Below are positions 49,369-59,923 of a stretch of DNA of 64,000 nt, one piece after another. A program made the position numbers and the translations under genes. The notes below the pieces were generated by a model. It saw nothing but the letters and a program-made list of their open reading frames with translations, did not search any database and had not been told where the DNA came from. Position 1 is the stretch's first letter; every line of letters starts with the position of its first letter. The DNA comes from Campylobacter sp. 2014D-0216 (GTDB taxonomy: Bacteria; Campylobacterota; Campylobacteria; Campylobacterales; Campylobacteraceae), in the NCBI RefSeq assembly GCF_014931215.1, contig NZ_CP063089.1, positions 1,488,001 through 1,552,000 of the forward strand. Reading direction: 5' to 3'.

Positions 49369-50457
49369 TTATTTATTTTTCTTATATATTTGTTTTAAAT
49401 TATTTAAATTTGAGCTAGCGTTTAAAAGCAAAGCATCTGCGATGCATATTGCCACCATAGCATTTACCACCACGCTTCCTCTTATCCCTACACAAGGATC
49501 ATGCCTACCTTTTAACTCATATATGATATTTTCCCCTTGAATGTTTTGAGTTTGTTGGGGTAAAAATATAGACGGTGTTGGCTTAAAATAAGTTTTAATA
49601 TCAATAAAATCCCCATTAGAAATTCCACCTAATACCCCACCGCTATGATTACTTAAAAAACGATCATTTTTTAATTCATCATTATTTTCACTTCCATACA
49701 TATAAGTACTTTGAATACCACTTCCTATTTCTATAGCTTTAACCGCATTGACTCCCATAATTGCATGTGCAAGTTTGGAATCAAGCTTATCATACAAAGG
49801 TTCTCCTAAACCTTTAATAGGGTTTTTTACTCTAGTAAAAACTCTTGCTCCTATGCTATTTTTTGCCTTTTTTGCTTTTAAAATTTCATCTTTAAAGCCT
49901 TGCTCTAAATTTTGATCCAAAGCAAAAACTTCACTGTTTTTAGCATGATCAAAATCAAATTCATCACTACTCAAACAACTATCAATCTTTCCTACACCAA
50001 AAACACCACTCACAACCTCTATATCAAACTCTCTCAAAAGCATACAAGCCAAAGCTCCTGCTGCTACCCTTGCCGCACTTTCTCTAGCGCTAGATCTTCC
50101 ACCGCCTCTATAGTCTCTAATACCGTATTTATGATAATAAGTAAAATCAGCATGAGCAGGGCGAAATACATCTTTTTCATAATCTTTCGAACGCGTGTTT
50201 TCATTCATTATAATAATACTAATAGGAGCACCTGTTGTATAGCCTTCAAAAACACCACTTAAAACTTGAGCCTTATCTTCCTCTTTTCTTGGTGTGCTAA
50301 AAGAATTTTGCCCTGGTTTTCTTTTGTTTAGCATCTCTTGTAATAAATCAAAGTCAAATTTAACCCCTGCAGGCATACCATCTACTACACAACCTATAGC
50401 TTGACCATGTGATTCACCAAAGCTTGTAAATTTAAATCTTACTCCGAAACTATTCAT
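49369..50457 (-). CDS. aroC: Chorismate synthase
   Basis: This enzyme completes the shikimate pathway using reduced FMN. The N-terminus [20 protein letters not shown], the middle [20 protein letters not shown] and [15 protein letters not shown] are diagnostic. I chose the ATG at 50457, giving 362 residues and an ATGA overlap with rnc; a longer reading to 50493 would be inside rnc. It is transcribed with rnhA and rnc. Confidence 0.96.
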   Translation of the reverse strand: MNSFGVRFKFTSFGESHGQAIGCVVDGMPAGVKFDFDLLQEMLNKRKPGQNSFSTPRKEEDKAQVLSGVFEGYTTGAPISIIIMNENTRSKDYEKDVFRPAHADFTYYHKYGIRDYRGGGRSSARESAARVAAGALACMLLREFDIEVVSGVFGVGKIDSCLSSDEFDFDHAKNSEVFALDQNLEQGFKDEILKAKKAKNSIGARVFTRVKNPIKGLGEPLYDKLDSKLAHAIMGVNAVKAIEIGSGIQSTYMYGSENNDELKNDRFLSNHSGGVLGGISNGDFIDIKTYFKPTPSIFLPQQTQNIQGENIIYELKGRHDPCVGIRGSVVVNAMVAICIADALLLNASSNLNNLKQIYKKNK

Positions 50458-51122
50458 AGTTTTCCTAATTTCTCTAATGCAATTTTTGCGCATTGTTGTT
50501 GAGCTTCTTTTTTACTACCCGCGGTTGATCTTGCCACTTCTACACCTTGAATTTTCACTGCAATTTCAAATTGTTTTTTATGATCAGGTCCAAAAGCTTT
50601 TACTACGATATACTCAGGAGTTCCCGCCATATTTGCTTGTGTAATTTCTTGCAACCTTGTTTTATAATCCTTAAACAAACTCTGTGTATCAATATGCGGG
50701 TAAACTTCTTTTAGTAAAGTCAAAGCTATATTTTTGGTTTTTTCAAAGCCTATTTCCAAATACAAAGCACCCATCAATGCTTCAAAAGCATCTGAAAGTA
50801 TAGAAGGCTTATTGCGACCATCATTGTTTTCTTCTGCAATAGACATAAAAATACACGCACCAAGATCAAGTTTTTGTGCTAAAGTTGCGAAAGATTTTTC
50901 ATTTACCAAAGCGGCTCTAAGTTTGGAAAGGTTTCCTTCTGAATCTTTTTGAAATTTAAAAAACAAAAATTCTCCCACTACCAAATCCATCACCGCATCT
51001 CCCAAAAACTCCAATCTTTCATTATTATAAGGTTTTTTATAACTCTTATGTGTTAAAGCTTCGATGAGTAATTGCTCGTTTTTAAAATGATAATTAAGCT
51101 TGTCTTGGAGTTTTTTAAGCAT
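50454..51122 (-). CDS. rnc: Ribonuclease III
   Basis: This double-strand RNA endonuclease has 222 residues. The signature [20 protein letters not shown] with catalytic acids and the second acidic site [15 protein letters not shown] are present; the C-terminal 70 residues form a dsRNA-binding domain ending in [20 protein letters not shown]. It would process the 16S and 23S precursor stems visible at 21994-27253. It overlaps rnhA by eight bases and aroC by four. Confidence 0.96.
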   Translation of the reverse strand: MLKKLQDKLNYHFKNEQLLIEALTHKSYKKPYNNERLEFLGDAVMDLVVGEFLFFKFQKDSEGNLSKLRAALVNEKSFATLAQKLDLGACIFMSIAEENNDGRNKPSILSDAFEALMGALYLEIGFEKTKNIALTLLKEVYPHIDTQSLFKDYKTRLQEITQANMAGTPEYIVVKAFGPDHKKQFEIAVKIQGVEVARSTAGSKKEAQQQCAKIALEKLGKL

Positions 51123-51555
51123 TTATTGACCTTTCTTCTTGGAGTTTTAAAGCTGCATTTCTAGCCAACTCATCACAGCGTTCATTCAACTCATGACCAT
51201 TATGTGCTTTAATCCAAAATGCAGTGATTTTATGATCTTTAGCCACTTTTAAATACTCTTTCCAAAGATCGGTATTTTTTTTACCTTTAAAATCTTTTTT
51301 CACCCAACCTTCAAGCCATTCATTAATACTTTGCACCATTAAATTTGAATCAGTATAAAGCTTAACCTCACAAGGCTCTTTCAAAGCCTTTAAAGCCTCG
51401 ATAATAGCCATTAACTCCATGCGGTTATTGGTGGTATTCTCGCAAGCCCCGCTTTGTTCTTTTTGGTGGTTTTTGTATATCAAAACATAAGCCCACCCGC
51501 CAAAACCAGGATTATTCAAACAAGAACCATCGGTGTAAATTTCAATACTTTTCAA
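51115..51555 (-). CDS. rnhA: Ribonuclease HI
   Basis: This 146-residue nuclease cleaves RNA in RNA-DNA hybrids. All four acidic active-site positions are visible: [36 protein letters not shown] and [11 protein letters not shown]. Both ends overlap neighbours (rnc and the TPR gene). Confidence 0.97.
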   Translation of the reverse strand: MKSIEIYTDGSCLNNPGFGGWAYVLIYKNHQKEQSGACENTTNNRMELMAIIEALKALKEPCEVKLYTDSNLMVQSINEWLEGWVKKDFKGKKNTDLWKEYLKVAKDHKITAFWIKAHNGHELNERCDELARNAALKLQEERSINA

Positions 51556-52514
51556 GCTTTTACCTCATAATAAATCTCACATGTACCAAATTCATAACAA
51601 AATGGACAATGATAAAAAAACAAAGGACTTTGGTTTTTGCAATTATTACACACATAAGTAAAGCTAAGATTTGCATTGAGTTGATTATCGTTTAAAATTT
51701 TTAAAATTTTCAGTTTTTGGTTTTTAAGTGTAGCAACTTGGGTGGTTAAATTTTTAGCATAGAAAAATTCATGGTATTTTTCATCTTCTAGATAAAGCGG
51801 ACTTTTGCACTCATTAAGCAAATCAATAACATTTTCAAATTTAGGTATACATTCTAATCTATCTTGATAGTGCAAAAAACACAATCTCAAAACATACTCA
51901 TTTTCTTTGCTTAATGCTAAAATTTCTTTAATCTTTTGTGTTTTTTCTTTAGAGCTTGCTTGAATTTTTAAAGCCTTAACTAATGCTTTTTCTGCATATA
52001 TATTTTCTCCTAGCTCAAACAAACACTCCAATACATCTAAAACTTTATCGTAATCTTTGAGTTTTAAATAGACAATTTTTAAAAGCTTCAAGCTTTCTTT
52101 ATTGCGTGCTTTAATTTTTAAGGCATTCAACAAAGCTTCCACGCTACGCTCTAAAAATCCCGCCTTGAGATAAACCTGTGCTAACGAAAAAAATATAAAT
52201 TCTTTCTGACTTGCTTCGCTTGATTTTTGTAAAGCAATGAGATAAATTCCCACCGCTTTTTCAAATTCGCCACTTTTGGTAAAAATTTGTGCTAAAAAAT
52301 TTAAATTTTCTATGCTTAGATTAGCGTTTTTTAAAATTTGCTGATGGGTAGAGTTGATTTCAAATTTTTTAACAAAACGATCAAGCTTGCTTTTTTGATC
52401 TTTATTTGCAAAAAAACTCCATATATAGTGCGAACTAGCAACAACAAAAATCAATGCAGTTAGCACAATAAGACCAAATAAAGGATCGCGGTATTCTACA
52501 AAGAAAAAATCCAT
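51552..52514 (-). CDS. LapB-like TPR protein with C-terminal rubredoxin-type zinc ribbon
   Basis: This 320-residue protein has an N-terminal membrane segment (GLIVLTALIFVVASSHYIWSF region), about 230 residues of TPR-like helices (NLNFLAQIFTKSGEFEKAVG, LAQVYLKAGFLERSVEALLN), and two CxxC pairs at C289/C292 and C303/C306 (CNNC...CPFC). This order matches E. coli LapB/YciM, which controls LPS synthesis by steering FtsH to LpxC. The LapB role is inferred from architecture. It heads the operon with rnhA, rnc and aroC. Confidence 0.82.
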   Translation of the reverse strand: MDFFFVEYRDPLFGLIVLTALIFVVASSHYIWSFFANKDQKSKLDRFVKKFEINSTHQQILKNANLSIENLNFLAQIFTKSGEFEKAVGIYLIALQKSSEASQKEFIFFSLAQVYLKAGFLERSVEALLNALKIKARNKESLKLLKIVYLKLKDYDKVLDVLECLFELGENIYAEKALVKALKIQASSKEKTQKIKEILALSKENEYVLRLCFLHYQDRLECIPKFENVIDLLNECKSPLYLEDEKYHEFFYAKNLTTQVATLKNQKLKILKILNDNQLNANLSFTYVCNNCKNQSPLFFYHCPFCYEFGTCEIYYEVKA

Positions 52515-52565
52515 AATCTTACAACTTTAACTTTCAAATTTATAACAATTATAGCTAAATGCTTA

Positions 52566-52571
52566 TATAAT
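52566..52571 (+). promoter_or_regulatory. -10 element for dnaG
   Basis: GCTTATATAATTTT contains an exact TATAAT about 20 bases before the ATG of dnaG, leaving a very short leader with AAGG. Confidence 0.5.
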
Positions 52572-52589
52572 TTTCTTTAAGGTTTAAAG

Positions 52590-54377
52590 ATGATAGAACA
52601 AGCAAGTATAGAACAACTTTTACAAAAAACAGATATAGTTGATATTATAGCTCATTATGTTGAAGTGAAAAAACAAGGCTCTAGCTATGTGTGCGTTTGT
52701 CCTTTTCATGATGATAAAAATCCTAGTATGCACATCAACTCTGTGAAAGGATTTTATCACTGTTTTGCATGCAAAGCAGGAGGTAATGTTTTTAAATTTG
52801 TAATGGACTATGAAAAATTAAACTTTGTAGAAGCAGTGGAAAAAGTTGCCTCTTGGAGTAATTTCTCGCTAACTTACACCTCGCAAAAACAAGACAATAA
52901 AAAATCTATCATTCATATATTACCCACTCTTAATGCCTTTTATAAGCAAAATTTATCAAAAAACAAAGAAGCCCTTGCTTATCTTTATAAAAGGGGTTTG
53001 AATGATGAGGATATTAGAGCTTTTGAACTAGGTTTTGCGCCAAGTTCTAATGAGACACTAAGACTATTACAAAATGAGCAAATTACCCAAGAGGAAGCTT
53101 TAGAAGTAGGCGCGATAAAACAAAATGATAATGGGGTTTATGCAAGCTTTATCAACCGCATTACTTTTAGCATTTATGATCATAAAAATTTACTCATAGG
53201 TTTTGGCGGTAGAACTCTAGATGAAGCTAATATGGCAAAATACGTCAACTCACCTCAAAGCAAACTCTTTGACAAATCACGTGTTTTTTACGCACTTAAT
53301 TTAGCAAAAGATGCGATTTACAAACAAAAAGAAATGATAATATGCGAAGGCTATATGGATGCCATAGCATTTCACAAGGCAGGTTTTAAAAATGCTGTAG
53401 CGGTTTTAGGAACTGCTTTAGGAGAACATCATATACCTTTAATCAAACGATTTGAAGCAAGAGTGATTTTATGTTTTGATAATGACAACGCAGGACTAAA
53501 TGCTGCGGTACGTTCAGCACATTTGCTAAGTTTGGCAAAAATTGATGGAAAAGTAGTTTTAATAGAAGGTGGAAAGGATCCTGCTGAACTAGTCGCTACC
53601 CATCAAGAAAAACTACTTTTTAATATCTTAGAAAAAGGTTTGGAGTTAGGAGAATTCTACATAAGAAGTTTGATTTCAGGATTTGATCTAAATTCTGCAC
53701 TGAGCAAGCAAAAAGCTTTAGAAGAAGTACAAAAATATACTTTTAATCTTGAGCCTTTAATAGCTAATTCTTACACTACTTTAGTGGCAAATCTTTTGGG
53801 CGTAAATATCACAGATATTAAACTTTCTAAAAATACAAGAAAAAATTTTACCCTATCAACCCCGGTTAGACAGAATAAAATCAACAATATAAGCGAACTT
53901 GAACTGTTGAAATTCTTATATGAAAATCCAAAAGCCATAGGACTGTTTCAACTTTTAAGCGCAAAAGAGTATTTTTTGCACCAAGATATTGCTAAAGCCA
54001 TTATTGATCAAAAAGACTTTGAAAATCCAAGTATAAGAGAACTTTATGAGGTAGAAAATATAAAAATTCTAAATAACTTGGAAGAATTTCTATATGCCAT
54101 ATGTAAAATTAATTTTGCACACTTTAATAAGCTAAAAAATTTAACTTTAAAGCAAGCTTTTAAAAAACAAATTTACAACATTCTTAATCAAAATTTAGAA
54201 AAAATCAAAAAAACCTATCAAGATGATGAGAAGTTTTTCAACCATCTCATGGAAGTTTTAAAAAATATACAATTTCTTGACGATGAAGACAGTTTGGAAT
54301 TATTTTTCATCCGCTTACAAAAAAACATCAAAGATAAAAATGCTATTTATCATGAGATCAATGATGAAGTTTTTTAA
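52590..54377 (+). CDS. dnaG: DNA primase
   Basis: This 595-residue enzyme makes primers for replication. The N-terminal CHC2 zinc motif is visible (CPFHDDKNPSMHI, then FYHCFACKAGG), followed by the catalytic TOPRIM fold (ICEGYMDAIAFHKAGFKNAV and ARVILCFDNDNAG). The C-terminal helical part would bind the helicase. It is divergent from the TPR gene. Confidence 0.96.
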   Translation: MIEQASIEQLLQKTDIVDIIAHYVEVKKQGSSYVCVCPFHDDKNPSMHINSVKGFYHCFACKAGGNVFKFVMDYEKLNFVEAVEKVASWSNFSLTYTSQKQDNKKSIIHILPTLNAFYKQNLSKNKEALAYLYKRGLNDEDIRAFELGFAPSSNETLRLLQNEQITQEEALEVGAIKQNDNGVYASFINRITFSIYDHKNLLIGFGGRTLDEANMAKYVNSPQSKLFDKSRVFYALNLAKDAIYKQKEMIICEGYMDAIAFHKAGFKNAVAVLGTALGEHHIPLIKRFEARVILCFDNDNAGLNAAVRSAHLLSLAKIDGKVVLIEGGKDPAELVATHQEKLLFNILEKGLELGEFYIRSLISGFDLNSALSKQKALEEVQKYTFNLEPLIANSYTTLVANLLGVNITDIKLSKNTRKNFTLSTPVRQNKINNISELELLKFLYENPKAIGLFQLLSAKEYFLHQDIAKAIIDQKDFENPSIRELYEVENIKILNNLEEFLYAICKINFAHFNKLKNLTLKQAFKKQIYNILNQNLEKIKKTYQDDEKFFNHLMEVLKNIQFLDDEDSLELFFIRLQKNIKDKNAIYHEINDEVF

Positions 54378-54442
54378 ACAAAAAACCGCATAAAAATTAA
54401 AAAACATTCACTACAATGTTACGAAAAATTCGAAAGGACAAA

Positions 54443-55426
54443 ATGAAAGCATTAGCACTTTTTAGTGGTGGACTTGATTCTATGCTTGCTATAAAACTCA
54501 TAAGTTCTCAAGGCATAGAAGTAAAGGCTTTAAATATCAACATAGGCTTTGGTGGCACAAGCGACAAAAGCGAATTGATGGCAAAACGCGCTGCAATGGC
54601 AGGAGCGAGTTTTGAAATGATAGATGTAAGAAATGCGTATTTGCAAGAAGTTTTATTTAATCCTCAATATGGCTATGGAAAACACTTTAATCCTTGCATA
54701 GATTGCCACGCTTTTATGTTTAAAACAGCTCTAGCTATGTTAAAAGATGAAAATGCAAGCTTTATCATCACAGGAGAAGTGATTGGCCAACGCCCTATGA
54801 GTCAAAGAAATGACGCTATGGCAAAAGTTAAAAAACTAGCACTTGATGAGGAAGATTTGATTTTACGTCCTATGTGTGCAAAAAATTTACCCCTAACCAA
54901 ACCTGAACGCGAAGGCTGGGTAGATAGAGAAAAACTAGAAAATATAAGCGGAAGAAGTAGAAAAAGACAGCTTGAACTTGCTGCAAAATTTGGATTTGAA
55001 GACTTTGAAAGTCCAGGTGGTGGGTGTTTACTTACACTTGAAAGTTTTTCAAATAAAATTAGAGATTTTATTCGATTTGATAAAAATATGGAAGTAAATG
55101 ACGCGCAACTTTTAAAATATGGTCGCCATTTGAGATTACCTAATGGATCTAAAATGATAGTAGGTAGAAATGAATTAGAAAATCAATTTCTAAAAGAGCT
55201 TAAAACTGAAAAATATGAAGAATTAAAATTATTTGATTTAGTCGGTGCTTATTCTTTAGTAGATGCAAATATCCACCCACAAGATCTTGAACTTGCATTA
55301 AGCATAGCACTAACTTATGCCAAAACTCAAGATAATACTACCTACAAAATAGGCTTTAAAGATAAAATTTTTCAAAGCATGGCTTTTGAAGATAAAAATA
55401 AAATTCAAGCATACTTTATAAATTAA
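54443..55426 (+). CDS. PP-loop ATPase, MnmA/ThiI-like tRNA thiolase of unknown target
   Basis: This protein of about 327 residues begins with an ATP-pyrophosphatase P-loop (LFSGGLDSMLAIKL). FNPCIDCHAFMF (C85, C88) is placed like the first catalytic Cys of MnmA (NPCxxCN), and GGGCLLT (C195) like the second. This suggests transfer of sulfur to tRNA or another acceptor through a persulfide. It lacks a THUMP domain, so it is not a standard ThiI. I chose the ATG at 54443 after AAAGGA; the reading from 54416 is unlikely. A terminator shared with the chemoreceptor gene follows. Confidence 0.8.
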   Translation: MKALALFSGGLDSMLAIKLISSQGIEVKALNINIGFGGTSDKSELMAKRAAMAGASFEMIDVRNAYLQEVLFNPQYGYGKHFNPCIDCHAFMFKTALAMLKDENASFIITGEVIGQRPMSQRNDAMAKVKKLALDEEDLILRPMCAKNLPLTKPEREGWVDREKLENISGRSRKRQLELAAKFGFEDFESPGGGCLLTLESFSNKIRDFIRFDKNMEVNDAQLLKYGRHLRLPNGSKMIVGRNELENQFLKELKTEKYEELKLFDLVGAYSLVDANIHPQDLELALSIALTYAKTQDNTTYKIGFKDKIFQSMAFEDKNKIQAYFIN

Positions 55427-55448
55427 ACTACCCTTTAAAGGGTAGTTT
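55426..55448. terminator. Bidirectional terminator between the PP-loop gene and chemoreceptor
   Basis: AACTACCCTT and AAGGGTAGTT form a ten-base stem with a two-base centre; TTTTTT follows on the plus strand. The two genes are convergent. Confidence 0.85.
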
Positions 55449-55449
55449 T

Positions 55450-57531
55450 TTAAAATTTCTTTCTTCTTACTTCTGCCACAATTTCAGCTGACATAGAATC
55501 AACTTCATTGGCAACTGAGTTAGTTGCATGTGCAATTTGTGAATTTTCTTTAGTTAAGCCGTCTATCACCGAAACAGATTGATTAATTTGTGAAATTCCC
55601 AAAGCTTGTTCTTTAATACTTTCACCCATTTCATTGATAGATTGAACTAAGATATTTGTATTAGCTTCAATTTCACCCAAAGACTTTTGAGTTCTTTCAG
55701 CTAGATTTCTAACTTCATCTGCAACAACAGCAAATCCTCTACCATGTTCACCAGCACGTGCAGCTTCAATAGCAGCATTTAATGCAAGTAGGTTAATTTG
55801 ATCTGCAATATCTCTAATCACATCAGTCACATCTTTAATATCACCGCTTTGCTTAATAACCTCTTCTGTTCTTGCCGCAACTGCGTTCATAGATGCACTC
55901 ATCTCTTCAACTGCTGCTGCACTTTCTTGTAGCGAATCAGCTTGTTTTTGCGCACCTTCATTCAGCTTTAACACACTTTCTTTTAAAGCATCGGCCTTAG
56001 TTTGTAGCATCTCACCTTGACTTAGCGAGGCTTGAAGCATTTTTTTAATCTCTTCGCCTACTGAATTGAGTGATTTTTCTATTTCGCCTTCTGCATTTTC
56101 AAGCTTATCTGAAAAATCAAGGTTTTGGAAACTTGTAAAAACTCTTTCGATTTCGTTTAAATCCTTACCGATTTTCATTTGCATATCATCAAGCATTTTA
56201 TTCAATACTTCCTTAAGCTCTACAAGCTTTGGATTTACTGGATTGGTTTCTATTCTTTGAGTAAAATGACCTTTTTCTATATCACAAGATACTTCTAAAA
56301 TGTTTTGCACTGTTATTTCATCTTTTTCCAAACAATTATGGATATATTGTACATTATCATTAATCATTAATGCCATTTTTCCAAGCTCATCATTGTATCT
56401 AGGAACCAAAACTTCAACAGTTGGTATCTCATGGTTTAAGTATCTAAAAAACTTCAATAAATGCGCTTGCAGTCTTTGAACCCTCAAAGTTACGATTTTC
56501 TTCACTGAAGTACTTATAACAATAATGATAAATACAACCGCGACAAGGGAACAAATCATAATGATATTTGTAATCTCAACAATAGGTGCATATACGGTTT
56601 TATTAGGTACTATAGCAAGCATAGCCCAGTGAATGCCTGTATTTGGCCAAACTTCAAAAACCTTAATAGCTCCATGGTACTCCTCACCATCATCTGCAAT
56701 ATAATTAATAGGTTTTGCTTGAATTGTTTTTTGCTCTTGCAAAATAAATGTTGCATTTCGGTTTACTTCATTGATTTTTTTAGTAACATAATCAGCATTT
56801 GGGTGTACCGCTATAGTCCCACCACTAGCTATAACCATTCTCCTAGCACCTTCATAAATTGATCTTGAAGTATCATTCATAAAATCAGAAATAGGCTTAA
56901 GATCAAACAACATACCAACCACACCTATTGGCTTGCCCTTTTTATCTATAATAGGTGCAGCTACATTCAAACCTAAAAATTTGCTTCCATGAATGTTGTA
57001 CCATCTTGGTTCACCAAAATAAAGTTTACTTCCGGTCATCAAATTCTTAATGGCTCTTGTTTTTACTATTTCTTCACTCGCAGCTAGGGTTTGCATACCA
57101 CCTGCATTGTTAATGTCCGTATCTCTCATTAAGACCATAAATTCACTATTATCAGTAAAGTACTTTGGATCAACTCCTAAATTTTTATACATAGCACCAT
57201 CCTGCAAATAGTAATATCCATAGGCTATGTCACGGTTTGCATCGATCGCCTCTCCAAGAATATTTTCTATTCTTTTTGGATTAATAGCACCTTCACTAAT
57301 GAGATTGTTTAAAGTTCTTTGAGTACCTATGGCACTTACAAATAAAGATTTAATAGTAGCCTCTATTTGATTACCATAGCGATGACTTGATGCCACCAAG
57401 GTGTTATCGATTTGATCATTTAAAATTTTAGTAGATCTATCTATGATAATCATAGACAAAACACCTAAAATCAACAACACAGTTACTATAGTTATGGCAA
57501 CAATTTTTGTTCCCAAACCCCAATTACGCAT
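55450..57531 (-). CDS. Methyl-accepting chemotaxis protein (Tlp) with double-Cache-type sensor
   Basis: This 693-residue transmembrane chemoreceptor has a first membrane segment at residues 8-29 ([20 protein letters not shown]), a periplasmic sensor of about 280 residues in which [20 protein letters not shown] is a dCache-type strand pair, and a second membrane segment near residue 325 ([18 protein letters not shown]). The cytoplasmic part holds a HAMP-like region and the conserved tip [20 protein letters not shown]. The tail ends EVRRKKF without a CheR/CheB-binding pentapeptide. Ligand is unknown. AAGGAGAG precedes the ATG. Confidence 0.93.
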   Translation of the reverse strand: MRNWGLGTKIVAITIVTVLLILGVLSMIIIDRSTKILNDQIDNTLVASSHRYGNQIEATIKSLFVSAIGTQRTLNNLISEGAINPKRIENILGEAIDANRDIAYGYYYLQDGAMYKNLGVDPKYFTDNSEFMVLMRDTDINNAGGMQTLAASEEIVKTRAIKNLMTGSKLYFGEPRWYNIHGSKFLGLNVAAPIIDKKGKPIGVVGMLFDLKPISDFMNDTSRSIYEGARRMVIASGGTIAVHPNADYVTKKINEVNRNATFILQEQKTIQAKPINYIADDGEEYHGAIKVFEVWPNTGIHWAMLAIVPNKTVYAPIVEITNIIMICSLVAVVFIIIVISTSVKKIVTLRVQRLQAHLLKFFRYLNHEIPTVEVLVPRYNDELGKMALMINDNVQYIHNCLEKDEITVQNILEVSCDIEKGHFTQRIETNPVNPKLVELKEVLNKMLDDMQMKIGKDLNEIERVFTSFQNLDFSDKLENAEGEIEKSLNSVGEEIKKMLQASLSQGEMLQTKADALKESVLKLNEGAQKQADSLQESAAAVEEMSASMNAVAARTEEVIKQSGDIKDVTDVIRDIADQINLLALNAAIEAARAGEHGRGFAVVADEVRNLAERTQKSLGEIEANTNILVQSINEMGESIKEQALGISQINQSVSVIDGLTKENSQIAHATNSVANEVDSMSAEIVAEVRRKKF

Positions 57532-57566
57532 TCACTCTCCTTCAATTTAATTAATTTTTTGTTGTA

Positions 57567-57572
57567 ATTATA
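57567..57572 (-). promoter_or_regulatory. -10 element for the chemoreceptor gene
   Basis: On the minus strand AGTATTTATAATTAC contains an exact TATAAT about 35 bases before the ATG. Confidence 0.5.
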
Positions 57573-57672
57573 AATACTTATTATTAAAAACTAATAAATT
57601 ATGTTATTTTTTTGTTTATTTTTAAAAATAAACAAAATAAAAAATATATTTTGTTTCAAATAGTGATAAAAT

Positions 57673-57681
57673 GGGGGGGGG
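57673..57681 (+). repeat. G9 homopolymer in the chemoreceptor upstream region
   Basis: Nine consecutive G lie between the end of pbpC and the chemoreceptor promoter, about 100 bases upstream of the -10 element. A ten-codon frame (ATG, three Gly, YEFFIK) starts right at the tract. The rest of 57532-57718 is AT-rich with no gene. Confidence 0.9.
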
Positions 57682-57718
57682 TATGAGTTTTTTATAAAAT
57701 AAATTATGGTAATCTTAT

Positions 57719-59923
57719 TTAATATATATTAAATATTACAAAATCACTAACTCCACTCTGACTAATTATATTAAGACTATATTTACCTTTTTTTAAATCT
57801 AAAGATAAAAAATCCTCTGAGCCTTCATGAATCAACTCCTGATTTAAATACCAAAATAATTTTTCTTTTTTTGGGTTAAAAAGTTTTACAATCAATTTTT
57901 GTTTTTGCTTGAAATCTTTAGGCAAAACGATGTTTAAATGATTCAATGGATATAAAATTTTAAATTTTTCACTTGTATTTTGAATGGTTTGTTTTTCTTT
58001 TGCAAAAAATGATTGTGCGTTTGAAGGCAAATTTAAAATGACCTTTTTCTTTGCATAAATAAAGTCCTTATCCAAGGAATTAACTTCTTTTCCATTATAT
58101 GCAAATACTTCTTTTAATAGCGGAGAAACTCTTAACACATTAGCACTTTGAGGATAAAGCACTTCTTTGTAACCAAAACCATGCTTATATCGATAAGCTG
58201 TTTGATTTTCTATCTTGATCGAAATCAAATCGCCAGGTTGATCAAACTCCAAATTCATATCATCAAGCAAAGATAAAAGCTCGAAAAATAACTCGCCTGC
58301 AACACTCACTCCATATAAATTTGCATTTGCTTCGCCACTAAAATTACCCACCCAAACACCTAAAGTGTATTTTGGAGATGTTCCTATAGCCCATGCATCC
58401 TTTCTACCATAGCTTGTACCAGTTTTCCACGATACAACTATGTTAGAATCATATTGCTTTAACCCTGCTCTATCTAAGCCTTTTAAAACTTGCAAGGTTA
58501 AAAAACTTGCACCACTACTGATTATTTTTTTGCTTTCTTTATGATAAGCATTTTCTTCGTATAAAAGCTCATTAAAAGTTCCATAATTTCCAAGCCCCAA
58601 ATAAAGTTTAAGCATATCCTCCAAGCTAAATTCTTTTGTCCCTAAAATTAAAGAAAGTCCGTATTTTTTAAAATTATCATCATTAAATTTTAAAATATCT
58701 TTGAGTTTAAAAAAGAATTTTTCATAACCATACTCTAAAAGCAAATTTACAAAAGGAATATTAAGTGACTTTTGTAAAGATTCTCTTGCGCTAATTAAAC
58801 CATGGTATTTTTTATTTGCATTTTGCGGTGCAAAATTAGAAAAAAGTGTAGGCACATCAAGCAATAAAGAATCAGGCACTATAAGCCCCTCATCTATAGC
58901 AAAAGCAAAAAGCAATGGTTTTAAAACAGATCCGACACTACGTTTTGCTATGACTCCATCAATCTGACCAAAATTTTCAAAGTCATAAAAATCATTCGAA
59001 CCCACATAAGCTAAAATTTTACCGCTTTTAGTATCAGCAAGCAAGATGGCTAAATTTTTTATACCTTTTTGCTGCAGTTTGTATGCATACTCTTTCGCTT
59101 TATCTTCAAACCGAATTTGAATGTTTTTATCTATACTCGAAACAACTCTTTCCTTGTTGACTAAAAGTCTTCGGGCTAAATGAGCTGCTATGTTTTTTCT
59201 TGGTTTAAAAGTGGGAAGTTTTTCCGCCTTTGCGAGATTTAAGATGTCTTGAGAAAAATACCCTTTTTTAAAAAGTCTATCAAGCAAGGCATTGCGTTTT
59301 TTCAAAAGCTTATCTTTATTTTTTTCAAGATTAATCAAACCAGGATTATTTGGAAGCACCGCAAGCAAAGCCGCTTCGCTCCAAGTGAGGTTTTTTAAAT
59401 CTTTTTCAAAGTAAAATAAACCAGCACTTGCGACACCAACTAGATTTCCACCATAAGGAGCATTATTTAAATAAAGTCTTAAAATTTCATCTTTACTATA
59501 AAAACTTTCTAAAGCAAAAGCCTTGATAACTTCATTAAATTTATTAAAATATGTACGTTTATTTTGCTCTAAAAGTTTAATAGTCTGCATAGAAATGGTG
59601 CTTGCACCACTTCTTTTGCTTGAAAAAAGATTATTTTTAAATGCTCTTACAAGCGCTAAAAAATCCACCCCATAATGAGAGTAAAAGTTTTTATCTTCAT
59701 ATAAAACCACCGCGGTTTTTAGTTTTTGTGGTATAAATTCACTTTCTAGATGCCACTGTTCATTAGGATCTAAAAACACACTAAGAAGTTCTTTGTTTTT
59801 ATCCAACAAAACCTTACTATAAGTCCCTTTAAATAAATCCTTGCTATCAAAACTAAAATAAACCAAACCTATATAAAAACACAGGCTTAAAACACATAAT
59901 GCAAGGCTTATTTTGACTCTCAC
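57719..59923 (-). CDS. pbpC: Penicillin-binding protein 1C
   Basis: This 734-residue inner-membrane enzyme has an N-terminal anchor, a glycosyltransferase 51 domain (VVLYEDKNFYSHYGVDFLAL, SGASTISMQTIKLLEQ), a transpeptidase domain (SVGSVLKPLLFAFAID with the SxxK Ser, SLN, and SWKTGTSYGRKDAW with KTG), and a C-terminal BiPBP_C domain. All catalytic motifs are intact. It starts inside the end of the alpha-2-macroglobulin gene (ATGA overlap), a conserved partnership thought to repair peptidoglycan and protect the periplasm after a breach. Confidence 0.95.
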   Translation of the reverse strand: MRVKISLALCVLSLCFYIGLVYFSFDSKDLFKGTYSKVLLDKNKELLSVFLDPNEQWHLESEFIPQKLKTAVVLYEDKNFYSHYGVDFLALVRAFKNNLFSSKRSGASTISMQTIKLLEQNKRTYFNKFNEVIKAFALESFYSKDEILRLYLNNAPYGGNLVGVASAGLFYFEKDLKNLTWSEAALLAVLPNNPGLINLEKNKDKLLKKRNALLDRLFKKGYFSQDILNLAKAEKLPTFKPRKNIAAHLARRLLVNKERVVSSIDKNIQIRFEDKAKEYAYKLQQKGIKNLAILLADTKSGKILAYVGSNDFYDFENFGQIDGVIAKRSVGSVLKPLLFAFAIDEGLIVPDSLLLDVPTLFSNFAPQNANKKYHGLISARESLQKSLNIPFVNLLLEYGYEKFFFKLKDILKFNDDNFKKYGLSLILGTKEFSLEDMLKLYLGLGNYGTFNELLYEENAYHKESKKIISSGASFLTLQVLKGLDRAGLKQYDSNIVVSWKTGTSYGRKDAWAIGTSPKYTLGVWVGNFSGEANANLYGVSVAGELFFELLSLLDDMNLEFDQPGDLISIKIENQTAYRYKHGFGYKEVLYPQSANVLRVSPLLKEVFAYNGKEVNSLDKDFIYAKKKVILNLPSNAQSFFAKEKQTIQNTSEKFKILYPLNHLNIVLPKDFKQKQKLIVKLFNPKKEKLFWYLNQELIHEGSEDFLSLDLKKGKYSLNIISQSGVSDFVIFNIY

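Noticed and set aside
49912-50262. 116-codon plus-strand frame
   Set aside because: Antisense to aroC, which has complete motifs over this stretch.
57673-57711. Ten-codon peptide starting at the G9 tract
   Set aside because: No ribosome binding site; too short to support as a gene.
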